From: Lachnospiraceae bacterium
GTDB lineage: Bacteria; Bacillota; Clostridia; Lachnospirales; Lachnospiraceae
Direction: 5' to 3'
Length of the DNA: 64,000 bases
Assembly: GCA_017460885.1 (NCBI GenBank)
Contig: JAFUAB010000001.1
Location: 1 to 64,000 of the forward strand
Shown here: positions 53,440 through 63,013 of the stretch, piece by piece
Numbering within the stretch: position 1 is the first letter of the stretch
How the letters are laid out: every line of letters begins with the position of its first letter
Notes under the pieces: model-generated
Told to the model about the DNA's origin: nothing
The model's input: only the letters and a program-made list of their open reading frames with translations
Databases searched by the model: none
Made by a program: the position numbers and the translations under genes

Positions 53440-53480
53440 GGAACTGTAACAGATCCTAAGCGCTTCCTTAATATTTTTTT
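53437..53480 (+). terminator. Terminator-like hairpin after ABC exporter pair
   Basis: TAAGGAA (53437-53443, including the stop codon) pairs with TTCCTTA (53464-53470), with an inner CTGT/ACAG stem, followed by ATATTTTTTT. Confidence 0.5.
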
Positions 53481-53490
53481 AAGATATTTG

Positions 53491-53521
53491 TTGTATAGAG
53501 CTTGGTGTGTTATGATATAAT
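53491..53521 (+). promoter_or_regulatory. Possible promoter of the STAS operon
   Basis: A consensus -10 TATAAT (53516-53521) lies ~100 nt before the STAS gene. The best -35, TTGTAT (53491-53496), is 19 bp upstream and weak. Confidence 0.4.
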
Positions 53522-53619
53522 GAAGTCCTGGAAGACAATCATGGTAATAGTCTTGAAGGACATGACATCATATATGTAAATGATGTTAAAAAGTTTGAGT
53601 TTCGTTTGGAGGTAAAAAA

Positions 53620-53922
53620 ATGTTAAACATCGAAAAGAAATCCAACGGTGCGGAAGATCTGACCTTTGTTCTTTCGGGCAGACTTGATACAACGACTTCT
53701 CCCGATCTGGATAATGAAGTCAAGGCTTCTCTTGACGGAGTTAAGGAGCTCGTTTTTGATATTACTGATCTTCAGTATATTTCCAGTGCGGGCCTGAGAG
53801 TCCTGCTCAGCGCACAGAAGGTTATGAACAAGCAGGGAAGCATGATCGTTAAGAATCCTTCCGATGAAGTAAAAGAGATCTTTGATGTAACAGGGTTTGC
53901 GGATATCCTCACTATCGAATAA
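53620..53922 (+). CDS. STAS-domain anti-sigma factor antagonist
   Basis: 100 aa single STAS domain. The phospho-acceptor serine lies in YISSAGLRVL (S55/S56), as in SpoIIAA and RsbV. Unphosphorylated antagonist would bind the anti-sigma kinase. GGAGG precedes the ATG. It is followed after 11 nt by a putative kinase gene and, four genes on, by a PP2C phosphatase, the three parts of a partner switch. Confidence 0.88.
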   Translation: MLNIEKKSNGAEDLTFVLSGRLDTTTSPDLDNEVKASLDGVKELVFDITDLQYISSAGLRVLLSAQKVMNKQGSMIVKNPSDEVKEIFDVTGFADILTIE

Positions 53923-53933
53923 AGGAGGATGCC

Positions 53934-54566
53934 ATGCAGACAGACAAAGTTAAGGTAGACGGATGGGGCATCGGCAGGGACGAGGCTCTTGAGCTTGCGG
54001 AGCGTTTTTCCGAGTATGAGGGGCTTGACAGCAGGACCTCCATGCGGATCAGACTTCTTGCCGAGGAGACTCTCGGTATGGTTACGGCCATCGCAGAGGA
54101 TTTTGATGCGGTATTCTGGCTTGAGAGTACCAAAGACGGAAATGCCATCATACATCTGGATGCGGAGACGGATATGGATTTCCGCAAGAAGGATGCCTTT
54201 ATAGCCGCTTCCAGAGATAAGAAGAACGAGGCGGCAACCGGTATCATGGGCAAGATCCGCGAGATCATAGAGAACGGTATGTACAGCATGGATGAAGCCG
54301 GCAGCCTTCAGGCGGAATACGGCGGCAATGTGCTTATGTACAGTTCAATGGGTATGTGTGATGTTTCCGCATCACCGGCCGTGGATTATATGTGGTCACT
54401 TGAGAGATATCGTGAGAGTGTCGAGGTGAATAAGGACACCGATCCGGCATCGGGTTATGCCTGGGATGAGCTTGAGAAATCCATAGTCGGCAACATCGCG
54501 GATGATGTCAGAGTATCCGTCAAAGGCAGCAGGATAGAGATGGCAATAGAAAAGAAGATCAAATGA
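53934..54566 (+). CDS. Putative anti-sigma / HATPase-like protein
   Basis: 210 aa. Residues ~10-75 resemble the start of an RsbW-type GHKL domain (ALELAERF..IRLLAEETLGMV), but the N-box Asn and glycine-rich lid are not obvious, so ATP binding is uncertain. It is encoded directly after the STAS antagonist with GGAGG before the ATG. Role as the switching kinase is inferred from position. No sigma factor gene is in the window. Confidence 0.6.
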   Translation: MQTDKVKVDGWGIGRDEALELAERFSEYEGLDSRTSMRIRLLAEETLGMVTAIAEDFDAVFWLESTKDGNAIIHLDAETDMDFRKKDAFIAASRDKKNEAATGIMGKIREIIENGMYSMDEAGSLQAEYGGNVLMYSSMGMCDVSASPAVDYMWSLERYRESVEVNKDTDPASGYAWDELEKSIVGNIADDVRVSVKGSRIEMAIEKKIK

Positions 54567-54586
54567 TCTGACGGATGTGATCGAAG

Positions 54587-55348
54587 ATGTATTTCAGTCC
54601 CAGGAAGCATATTTTATCCAATGTGATATTGTTTGTTACCGTGATCAGATTCATCGGTTTTTGCTTATCGGGACTGGCGCGTGTGATAATTCGCAAGGGC
54701 GGTTTTGAGCCTGACATGGCAGACAGTTATATCTGGCGTGTTCAGTCCCTGACCGCTCTGCTTAGTGTTATTGCTTCTGCGGCGGTCTTTACTTACGGTC
54801 TTGTCAAGATCCGTAAATTCATTTCAGTGGTTCCCGAAGAGGAACGTGCTGAAATGGCTGCGCTGCAGGAGGAAACCTTCGGAGAAGGAAATTCCAATCT
54901 CAATGCCGAGATCATACGTAAGCTTCTGGAAACCTGGTTTGTGATCTTCGTAGGCGTTCAGCTTATGTACGAGGTCTTTTCGGAGGTATACCGTCATTTT
55001 GCGCTGGGTCTTTATCAGGCAGTCGTCAAATATGCCGGTATCACCAGCGAAACCTATACTTCACTCTACAATCTTTCCCACAGCTTTAAATATCAGGGCA
55101 TGCTCATTGCCCTGCTGCTGGGAGTTATTATGACCGCTATCTTCCTGGATGATAAGACTCTCATGCTGGTCACGATACTTGCAGCCAGTGTATATCTTCT
55201 GTCCGCTACGGGACTGGAGATGATGACGTTTTCGGTCATGGGACAGGATGTCGGGATCGTTTGGTCCAGCGTGGTCTTTCATATGATAGATACCATCGGG
55301 ATGATCGGACTGGCATTGTATCTGAGGGTAAAATATAACGGGGTTTGA
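54587..55348 (+). CDS. Integral membrane protein of unknown function
   Basis: 253 aa with about six hydrophobic helices (first ~10-35, last ~225-245) and an acidic loop near residues 85-108. No family is recognised. It lies between the putative anti-sigma gene and the GGDEF gene (6-nt gap), so it probably belongs to the same signalling operon. Confidence 0.6.
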   Translation: MYFSPRKHILSNVILFVTVIRFIGFCLSGLARVIIRKGGFEPDMADSYIWRVQSLTALLSVIASAAVFTYGLVKIRKFISVVPEEERAEMAALQEETFGEGNSNLNAEIIRKLLETWFVIFVGVQLMYEVFSEVYRHFALGLYQAVVKYAGITSETYTSLYNLSHSFKYQGMLIALLLGVIMTAIFLDDKTLMLVTILAASVYLLSATGLEMMTFSVMGQDVGIVWSSVVFHMIDTIGMIGLALYLRVKYNGV

Positions 55349-55354
55349 TCGATT

Positions 55355-56527
55355 ATGGCAGACTTAAAGCAGCTTATGTCAGTCGTTCTTCCGGACAGGA
55401 TCGGGGAACTGATCGTTACTGATCTTGATTGCAGGATGATAACCAGAAATCACGGACTGGATTTCGATGATGCGAAGTGGCGTTCCTGGTCGGTGACGTT
55501 TGAAGCGGATTTTCCGGAGTCCAATGAACTGGAATGGGAGATTGCCGACAGGGAGAGCGACTGTTATTATAAGGTCCGCTCTTTTCTTATATCGGGTGAC
55601 AGCCCCGGTGCGGACGGTCAGGACTGTATCGTTCACCATATCGTGGATGTTAGCGAGTATGCGGAGCTTTTCCGCGACCTGTCGGTTTACAGCGGTGAGC
55701 TCCGCAGGATATCACAATGCCAGAGCAGACTGATTAGCAGTATTTCCAATGAACCGGAGGACTGCCTGCCGATAGCATTGGATTTCTTCGGAGCGGAAAC
55801 TGCAGTGCTTAAGATCTGGTTTCGGGAGAGGGAGACAGTCTATGTCAGAACCCGCGACGGCTCGGATACGGTGACGGACGAATCCGGGCTTACAGAGCTT
55901 TGCGGCTACAGGGGGATAGGCGGAGAGGGCTATTCGATGCTCATATCCCGGACGGGTGAGTCCAGTGAAAGGCTCAAAAACCTTCTTTCCGGAGAATACA
56001 GGCTCTTTATCGAGAATACCCTGCTCAAAAAGACCATCATATATGATAGTGAGCATGATATCATGACCGATATGTACAATCGTGTCAAATTCTCGGATCT
56101 GGCAGCGACGGAGGTTCATGAATACAGAAGCGTGGCCATTTTAAATCTGGATGTCAATTATCTCAAGAGGACAAACGACGAGCACGGTCATGAAGCAGGC
56201 AACCTGCTGCTGATCAAGGCCGCCAAAAGCCTGAAGGCGATCTGCTCCGACACCGTATACGGTTTCAGGATGGGCGGTGATGAGTTTATGGTCATGGCCG
56301 GCAACATCAGCCGTTCCGAAGGGGAGGAGCTTGTGAAAAAATGGCGGGAGGCACTCGGGCGGATCAATGAGGAGGAGCCTTTTCCGGAGTGTGTAATGGC
56401 ATGCGGATTTGCCTATGCCGAGGCACCCTTTGTATTAAGAGAAGTGATAGATGAGTCGGATGCTCTGATGTATGCGGACAAGAGGGCGATCAAATTATCC
56501 AGAGGAGAGGATCCCGACGCAAGATGA
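55355..56527 (+). CDS. GGDEF-domain diguanylate cyclase
   Basis: 390 aa, no membrane helix. The first ~220 residues are a PAS/GAF-like input region. The C-terminal GGDEF domain has an intact active site, FRMGGDEF (GGDEF at 307-311), and no upstream RxxD inhibitory site is evident. It should make cyclic di-GMP. It overlaps the PP2C gene by 4 nt (ATGA). Confidence 0.85.
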   Translation: MADLKQLMSVVLPDRIGELIVTDLDCRMITRNHGLDFDDAKWRSWSVTFEADFPESNELEWEIADRESDCYYKVRSFLISGDSPGADGQDCIVHHIVDVSEYAELFRDLSVYSGELRRISQCQSRLISSISNEPEDCLPIALDFFGAETAVLKIWFRERETVYVRTRDGSDTVTDESGLTELCGYRGIGGEGYSMLISRTGESSERLKNLLSGEYRLFIENTLLKKTIIYDSEHDIMTDMYNRVKFSDLAATEVHEYRSVAILNLDVNYLKRTNDEHGHEAGNLLLIKAAKSLKAICSDTVYGFRMGGDEFMVMAGNISRSEGEELVKKWREALGRINEEEPFPECVMACGFAYAEAPFVLREVIDESDALMYADKRAIKLSRGEDPDAR

Positions 56528-58698
56528 AAAAGATCAAGAACCTTGTTATAGGCGGAATACAGAATAAAATATTCAATCTTGTACTGCTGACCATAATCCT
56601 GCTGATGGGAGCGTATACAGCGGTCATACTTTATCAGGCCTCCAGGCTTTCCGGCATAGTCAGTGAGACAGGCGAAAAGCAGACGACGTCCATGCGTACG
56701 ATCTCGGAGGAGACAATGACCTCGGTGATCAATGCCAGTCTCGGCCAGTCCACCCAGCTGGAAGCATATATTACCAATGATATATTTGCGCATCTGATCA
56801 GCGAGGTCGATATGATGTGGGATTATGCGCACAGGCTTTACGCAGATCCCGGCGGTTATCCCCCGGGGCATGCGGCACCTCCTTCTGCAGCAAATGACGG
56901 TACCGTCTGTACGCAGCTGCTGACCGAGGAGGGTATAGACGTTGATTCTCCGGCTGTGGCAGCGGATCTTGCGCTCGTATCCAATATGTCGGATCTGCTG
57001 AATTCACTCTATGTCAGTGAGGAACTGGTGAACGCGTGCTTCATAGGTACCGAGCAGGGAATATTGCTGATCAGCGATGAGGTTTCCGGCACCAAGGTGG
57101 GAACTGACGGTACGCCGATCGATTTTAACGTACGCGAAAGACCCTGGTACAGGGGAGCCGCCGACAGCGGCGAAATATATATGACCGAGCTCTATATCGA
57201 CGGTTTTACCGGACTGCTTGGACTGACATGTTCGAGACCCGTATACGATCTCTCGGGTAACCTCAGGGCAGTTGTGGGAGCCGATCTCTTCCTTGGATCC
57301 ATGCAGGAAGCCGTTCAGGAATCCAATAACGGCGGCAGCTTTGTCTGTGTGATAAACGAGAACGGGCATGTGGTATTCTCACCTGAGACCGAGGGAATAT
57401 TCAGGGCAGATGTGAACGAGGATTCCGAGGATCTGAGGGAAGCCGCCGATCACGAACTGGCGAAATTTGTAGGTGACGCCATGTCCGGGGTTACCGATGT
57501 GAGGCTTGTCGAAACCTCTGAGGGGCTTTATTATATGGCGGGTGCTCCGATGGAGTCCGTCGGATGGGCGTTGATCTCGCTTGTGCCTAAGGAGGTTGCG
57601 GATCAGCCTACCGTTATGATGCAGGAAAAGTATGATGATATCAATGCGGAGGCGGTTAAGGCCTACCGCGGCAGCATGGATTCCGCCAAGGTTATGATGC
57701 TCGTAATACTGGCGGTGCTGAGCATACTGGCCGTCGGCAACGGACTTATCCTGTCCAAAAAGATAGTCAGTCCCATCAATAAGATGGCCGAGTCGGCCAA
57801 GGCGATCAGCGGCGACAATCCCGAGTTTAAGATGGATCCGGCATATATGACCGGTGACGAGATAGAGATACTGGCGGATTCCTTCGTCGAGCTGTCCGCC
57901 AAGACCAGACGCTATATCGGCGATATCACCAGGATCACCGCGGAGAAGGAACGCATCAGTGCGGAGCTCAACGTCGCCTCCCAGATACAGGGCGATATGT
58001 TGCCCAGTATTTTCCCTCCCTATCCGGATCGTGACGAGTTTGATCTCTATGCGAATATGAATCCTGCAAAGGAGGTCGGCGGGGATTTCTTTGATTTCTT
58101 TATGACGGACGACGATCATCTCGTACTGGTCATGGCCGATGTTTCAGGCAAGGGCGTTCCTGCGGCGCTTTTCATGGTGATCGCCAAGACTCATATCAAA
58201 AACAGGGCGCAGATGGGCGGTACGCCATCTGAGATACTTGCCTACGTCAATGACCAGCTCTGTGAGGGCAATGAGGCGGAGCTCTTTGTGACCGTATGGC
58301 TGTGCATACTGGAGATCTCAACCGGTAAGTGTACGGTGACCAATGCCGGACATGAGCATCCGGTGGTAAGGCGCGACGGCGGAAGATACGAGTTCGAGAT
58401 CTACAAGCATTCACCGGCCGTGGCAGTCATGGAGGGAATGCAGTTCGAGGAGCATGTATTCCGGCTTAATCCGGGCGACAGCATCTTTATCTATACGGAT
58501 GGTCTGGCGGAAGCAACGGATCCCTCGGACGAGCTGTTCGGAAGCGCGCGCATAATAGAGGCCCTGAACCGTGCTCCGGAGGCGTCACCCAGGCAGGTTC
58601 TGACCAATGTGGGCCGGGCAGTTTCCGAATTTGTCGGCAAAGCTGAACAGTTTGACGATACAACCATGCTGTGCCTCAAATACTTTGGTAAAAAATGA
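56524..58698 (+). CDS. Cache-HAMP-PP2C (SpoIIE) phosphatase
   Basis: 724 aa. An N-terminal helix (~17-39) is followed by a large extracellular dCache-like sensor (~45-370, with NVRERPWYRGA), a second helix (~385-405), HAMP (~407-460), then a PP2C domain with VGGDFFDFF and MADVSGKGVPAALFM metal-binding Asps. It should dephosphorylate the STAS antagonist in response to an outside ligand. The STAS gene lies 2.9 kb upstream in the same operon. Confidence 0.9.
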   Translation: MKKIKNLVIGGIQNKIFNLVLLTIILLMGAYTAVILYQASRLSGIVSETGEKQTTSMRTISEETMTSVINASLGQSTQLEAYITNDIFAHLISEVDMMWDYAHRLYADPGGYPPGHAAPPSAANDGTVCTQLLTEEGIDVDSPAVAADLALVSNMSDLLNSLYVSEELVNACFIGTEQGILLISDEVSGTKVGTDGTPIDFNVRERPWYRGAADSGEIYMTELYIDGFTGLLGLTCSRPVYDLSGNLRAVVGADLFLGSMQEAVQESNNGGSFVCVINENGHVVFSPETEGIFRADVNEDSEDLREAADHELAKFVGDAMSGVTDVRLVETSEGLYYMAGAPMESVGWALISLVPKEVADQPTVMMQEKYDDINAEAVKAYRGSMDSAKVMMLVILAVLSILAVGNGLILSKKIVSPINKMAESAKAISGDNPEFKMDPAYMTGDEIEILADSFVELSAKTRRYIGDITRITAEKERISAELNVASQIQGDMLPSIFPPYPDRDEFDLYANMNPAKEVGGDFFDFFMTDDDHLVLVMADVSGKGVPAALFMVIAKTHIKNRAQMGGTPSEILAYVNDQLCEGNEAELFVTVWLCILEISTGKCTVTNAGHEHPVVRRDGGRYEFEIYKHSPAVAVMEGMQFEEHVFRLNPGDSIFIYTDGLAEATDPSDELFGSARIIEALNRAPEASPRQVLTNVGRAVSEFVGKAEQFDDTTMLCLKYFGKK

Positions 58699-58815
58699 CC
58701 AATACTCTTTGTTGGATATTTGTTGGATAATCTGTGGTATGATCCATGTAATAAATTCAGGATCATACCTTTTTTATGCGATAAGGTTTTTCCGGTGAGA
58801 CAGAGGTTCATACGG

Positions 58816-59997
58816 ATGAGATCATTATTATATAACAGATTTACGGCTGTTACGACAGCCGCGGCGATCGCGGCATTGACTTTCACGGGATGCGGCAGTG
58901 CGCCAGGCACAGACCTGCCGGAGGCTTCGGAGGAGACTTCGGTGCAGACCGAAAGCTCCGTGGAGGAGATGACGGCACAGGAAGCGCCTGTACAGATCGC
59001 GGAAGAAAAGACTGAGGAGACAAGTAAAACCGGGACCGTTACCGTCGGAGACGATAATGCCTCGGTAAAGATAGGCATGGTCACGGATACCGCCGGTATC
59101 AACGATCATTCCTTCAACCAGAGTGCATGGGACGGACTGCTCTTCCTTAACGATAATCTGAATGCCAGGGTCAGCTATATCCCGGCTGCCGGAACTGATG
59201 AATTTGTCGCGGACTTAAGCAGGCTGGCGGATGAAGGCAATGACGTGTGCTGGGGTATAGGATACCAGTTCGCGGATGCGATCCTTGATGCGGCCGAAAT
59301 GTATCCGGATAAGCATTTTGCGATCGTGGATTATATGTTTGACGAGATACCGGATAACGTGACCTGCGCGATGTTTAACGCGGAGGAGCCTTCCTTTCTG
59401 GTTGGTTATATCGCGGGCCGGTGTACACAGTCCGGCAAGGTCGGATTTGTGGGCGGCATGGACGTGGAAGCACTTCATGCCTTTCAGTACGGCTATATGG
59501 CAGGTGTGGAGCAGGCTGACAGTGAGACGGGCGGCAGTACCGAAGTGCTCTGCGAATATATAGGAACTTTTGATGATGCCGCGAAGGGCAGACAGGTTGC
59601 CGAGGCCATGTACGACGAGGGCTGCGATGTGATATTCCATGCGGCGGGCGGAGCCGGCGTGGGAGTCATAGAGGCAGCGGCCGATATGGATAAATATGTG
59701 ATAGGTGTGGATTGCGACCAGTCCTATCTGGCTCCCGGCAACGTACTTACAAGCGCTGTCAAGAAGGTGGATGTGATCGTCTCCAACATATCCGTTCAGT
59801 ACGGAATGGGTGACAATATAGGCGGGAGAATGATAAAATACGGATTGAAGGAGCATGCGGTCGGTATTCCCGACGAACATCCCCTGGTCAGCGATGAGAT
59901 CTATGATGCGGCCAAAGCCCTGGAGCAGAAGATAATGTTCGGCGGGCTTGAGGTGCCCTTTGACGAAGCCTCATATGACGCCTTCTCTCCGCAGTGA
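58816..59997 (+). CDS. BMP-family (PnrA-like) substrate-binding lipoprotein
   Basis: 393 aa. A lipobox (TFTGC) follows the hydrophobic N-terminus, with a Glu/Thr-rich linker to ~75. Next comes a BMP/PnrA domain with DTAGINDHSFNQSAWDG and GFVGGMDVEALHAFQYG. Family members bind nucleosides or act as signal-binding proteins. ATG 58816 was chosen because the signal peptide follows directly. No BMP-type permease is adjacent, so it may feed a sensor, possibly the Cache phosphatase; this is speculative. Confidence 0.85.
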   Translation: MRSLLYNRFTAVTTAAAIAALTFTGCGSAPGTDLPEASEETSVQTESSVEEMTAQEAPVQIAEEKTEETSKTGTVTVGDDNASVKIGMVTDTAGINDHSFNQSAWDGLLFLNDNLNARVSYIPAAGTDEFVADLSRLADEGNDVCWGIGYQFADAILDAAEMYPDKHFAIVDYMFDEIPDNVTCAMFNAEEPSFLVGYIAGRCTQSGKVGFVGGMDVEALHAFQYGYMAGVEQADSETGGSTEVLCEYIGTFDDAAKGRQVAEAMYDEGCDVIFHAAGGAGVGVIEAAADMDKYVIGVDCDQSYLAPGNVLTSAVKKVDVIVSNISVQYGMGDNIGGRMIKYGLKEHAVGIPDEHPLVSDEIYDAAKALEQKIMFGGLEVPFDEASYDAFSPQ

Positions 59998-60073
59998 TCA
60001 CCGGTTTATATATAAGGGTTACGATAATTTTAAGTGTATACTTTGATGATTTGCTTTAAAGGAGGTAAAAATT

Positions 60074-63013
60074 ATGAAAAAAACGATATCGCTCATTCTT
60101 GCGATTGTTCTGTCCATGACGGTATTCTTCACGAATATCTCGGGCATAATCATGATCGCAAGAGCTCAGGACGTCTTCGACGGAGGAGATTCGTCCTCGG
60201 AAACTTCATCGGATCAGGTCAGCGCCGATCAGATGGGTGAAGACAGCGATGGCTGGGATGCCGAATGGGAAGAGATAATGCGTCAGGCGGCCGAAGAAGA
60301 AGAAGCCCGTCAGGCAGCATACGAGGAAGCTGCCAGAGAGGCTGAGGAAGAGGCCAGAAAAGCGGCAGAACAGGCTGAATACGAAGAGGCCATCAGAAAG
60401 GCAGAGGAAGAGCAGAAAAAGGCCGAGGAGGCGCGCAGGGCTCAGGAAGAGAAGGAGAAGGCCGAGCAGGATTCCAGATACTCACTGAGTATTTCAGCCG
60501 GATCTGCCGGGTTGACGAATATAGATTTCGGTGCCGCTTACATCGGTGAAGAGAGAGATTATGTACCTCTTTTGATCAGCAATGTAGGCAATAATGCCGT
60601 GGATCTAATCTATACGGAATCAGGGGATGCCGACGGTGCGTTCTCGATAAGCGTACGCGGTGACAAGGTGCATCTTGAACCCGGAGAGAGTGCGGGTTTC
60701 TATGTAAGCATGTCTTCGAGACTGGGTCAGGGCACATATAATGCCGTATACTATTTTGCGGATGCGAACAGAGACCCCGGATTCACCAGAGGAGTTTCCG
60801 TACCTGTCAAGGGATCGGTCATAGGAGAGACATCTGCGATCAAGAGTGTCGTCGTATCACCCTCTAAGGCTACGATCGCAGTGGGATGCAGCTACAGGTT
60901 CAATGTTGTTGTAAGCGGTACGGGCAACTATAATGACGATGTTGTATGGTATATTTCCGGTGAAAAGGCCGGCGGAACCTATATTGATGATGATGGTGTC
61001 CTGACGGTCGCATCCAATGAAACATCAGGCAATATCAAGATATATGCCGCTTCTTTGCAGGACGGCACCAAGACGGGGTCAGCATCTGTCTCACTTCAGA
61101 GAAACAGCTATAATGTAAATGCATATGCGGATCCCGCTAACGGCGGCGGCGTATCCGGCGGTGGGGCCGTGACCGAGGGAGGCAGTGTGACGATCTCGGC
61201 AGCACCCAACAAGAATTATTATTTTGCGGGCTGGTATCAGGATGGTAAGAAGGTATCGACCTCAACCAACTATACGATTAAAAATGTAAAGTCTAACATC
61301 AATATAGCCGCGAAATTTGCACAGAACTATGTGACCGTCAAGGCAGAGCCCAATAACAGCGACGCCGGTAACGTAGTAGGCGGCGGCAACATAACCTACG
61401 GCGGAAGCACTACCCTTTCCGCAAAGGCATATAACGGATATGTGTTTACAGGATGGAAAGAGGGTGACACCATCATCAGCAGGGATGCTTCGCTCAAGCT
61501 CAATAACCTGACGGTCGATCGCAAGATAACGGCAATTTTTGCCAAGACCACGCATACTCTGACTATTGCTGCATCTCCCGTGGAGGGCGGTTCCGTCAGC
61601 GGTGCGGGTACATATCAGCTCGGACAGAGCGCAACGATCAAGGCAACCCCGGCCAGTGGTTATGAATTCCGCGAATGGCAGGTTAACAATCAGGTAGTCA
61701 GCAGAGACGCAAACTACAAGATCGACAAGATCGAGCATGATTATACGATCACCGCTGTATTTGTTAAAAAGGGCATCACATCCTTTGAAATATCCGCAGG
61801 TGTGGCTACTACAGGCGGATCCATCAGTCCCAGTGGCAAATCTCTTGTGGCACAGGGACAGAACGTGACCTATACCATCACTCCCAAGACCGGATACGGT
61901 ATCCTGGCGGTAGCGGTAGACGGCAATCAGGTGGGAGCTGTCAAGACATATACATTTACCAATGTTCAGGGACCTCATACGATATCCGCTGCTTTTGTGC
62001 AGACCGATAAGAGTGTAGCTGCAAATTCAACGACCAATACCGCATCCGCTACGGTCAAGAAGGTTGAACCCGTAAAAAAGACTACGAGCAATACGGCCAC
62101 GGCGACTTCCACGGTCAAGATAGAGGATGCGGCAGAAGGACTTGCCGGAGATGATTATGTTGAGGAGATGGAGGATCTTGAAAGCATTGCTATACCTACC
62201 GATGAGCAGCTTGGAGTGACCGAGGCTTCCGAAGACGAGGTATATTCCGAGGTAACCAAGATGCTTGGAGTGTCTATGTCTGAGGTAAAGAATATGATCG
62301 AAGTCGGCAATATCGAACCGGTAGTTGAAGCCGCTTTCTATACCGGAGTATTCAATGCCTACGACAATAATGATTTTGAGCCAAAGTCTATGACTCAGAT
62401 GAGCGCCGACTATCAGAATATGAGCCGGGAAGAGCTGATGCTTACGTCTCATGATGCGATCATGCCTTCACTGACCAACTTAAGCGAGGTTGTGAACGGA
62501 ATGCTCACCAAGGAAGATGTGCTTACCATGGCACAGGGCGGAAAGCTGGATCTTGCCATCAGTCTTACCAAAGAGGATGGGGCAGATGCCGTTACGGAGC
62601 GTATAATGAAAAATGCCGTGGGCCAGAAGCCTCTCCAGTATTTCGATCTGACGATGCTCAAGAGCTCCGGAGGATATACCGAAAAGATTACCGAACTTCC
62701 TGTCAGCATGGAGGTTGTTATCGAGATTCCCGATGAAATATACAAGAGCGGCAAGACATATTCGGTGCTTCGCGTTCACAACGGACAGCTCAGCCTGCTC
62801 CCTGATCTGGATGATGATCCCAAGACGATCACCTTCCGTACCGACCGGTTCTCGGCATATGCCATTGCCCAGGAGGTCGCCACATCCAGATCACTCGTAA
62901 TGTGGCTTTGCGGAGGAGCTCTGGTTGCTTTCGGAATTGCGCTAACGTGCTTCCTGATCCTGATAAGTCATCAGAGGAAGTGGAGAAAGGCGCATAAACA
63001 TGGACATGCATGA
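60074..63013 (+). CDS. InlB-repeat surface protein with coiled coil and TM anchor
   Basis: 979 aa. Signal peptide (~1-34), Glu/Ala-rich coiled coil (~70-135), an ASH-like beta domain (~140-250), a BIG2 Ig-like domain (~252-345), and four InlB B-type repeats (~348-625, with FAGWYQDGKKV, FTGWKEGDT and FREWQVNN). A Thr/Ser/Lys linker leads to an acidic alpha/beta C-terminal region and one membrane helix near 945-968. It is a membrane-anchored envelope protein, perhaps an adhesin or wall receptor. AAAGGAGG precedes the ATG. Confidence 0.8.
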   Translation: MKKTISLILAIVLSMTVFFTNISGIIMIARAQDVFDGGDSSSETSSDQVSADQMGEDSDGWDAEWEEIMRQAAEEEEARQAAYEEAAREAEEEARKAAEQAEYEEAIRKAEEEQKKAEEARRAQEEKEKAEQDSRYSLSISAGSAGLTNIDFGAAYIGEERDYVPLLISNVGNNAVDLIYTESGDADGAFSISVRGDKVHLEPGESAGFYVSMSSRLGQGTYNAVYYFADANRDPGFTRGVSVPVKGSVIGETSAIKSVVVSPSKATIAVGCSYRFNVVVSGTGNYNDDVVWYISGEKAGGTYIDDDGVLTVASNETSGNIKIYAASLQDGTKTGSASVSLQRNSYNVNAYADPANGGGVSGGGAVTEGGSVTISAAPNKNYYFAGWYQDGKKVSTSTNYTIKNVKSNINIAAKFAQNYVTVKAEPNNSDAGNVVGGGNITYGGSTTLSAKAYNGYVFTGWKEGDTIISRDASLKLNNLTVDRKITAIFAKTTHTLTIAASPVEGGSVSGAGTYQLGQSATIKATPASGYEFREWQVNNQVVSRDANYKIDKIEHDYTITAVFVKKGITSFEISAGVATTGGSISPSGKSLVAQGQNVTYTITPKTGYGILAVAVDGNQVGAVKTYTFTNVQGPHTISAAFVQTDKSVAANSTTNTASATVKKVEPVKKTTSNTATATSTVKIEDAAEGLAGDDYVEEMEDLESIAIPTDEQLGVTEASEDEVYSEVTKMLGVSMSEVKNMIEVGNIEPVVEAAFYTGVFNAYDNNDFEPKSMTQMSADYQNMSREELMLTSHDAIMPSLTNLSEVVNGMLTKEDVLTMAQGGKLDLAISLTKEDGADAVTERIMKNAVGQKPLQYFDLTMLKSSGGYTEKITELPVSMEVVIEIPDEIYKSGKTYSVLRVHNGQLSLLPDLDDDPKTITFRTDRFSAYAIAQEVATSRSLVMWLCGGALVAFGIALTCFLILISHQRKWRKAHKHGHA

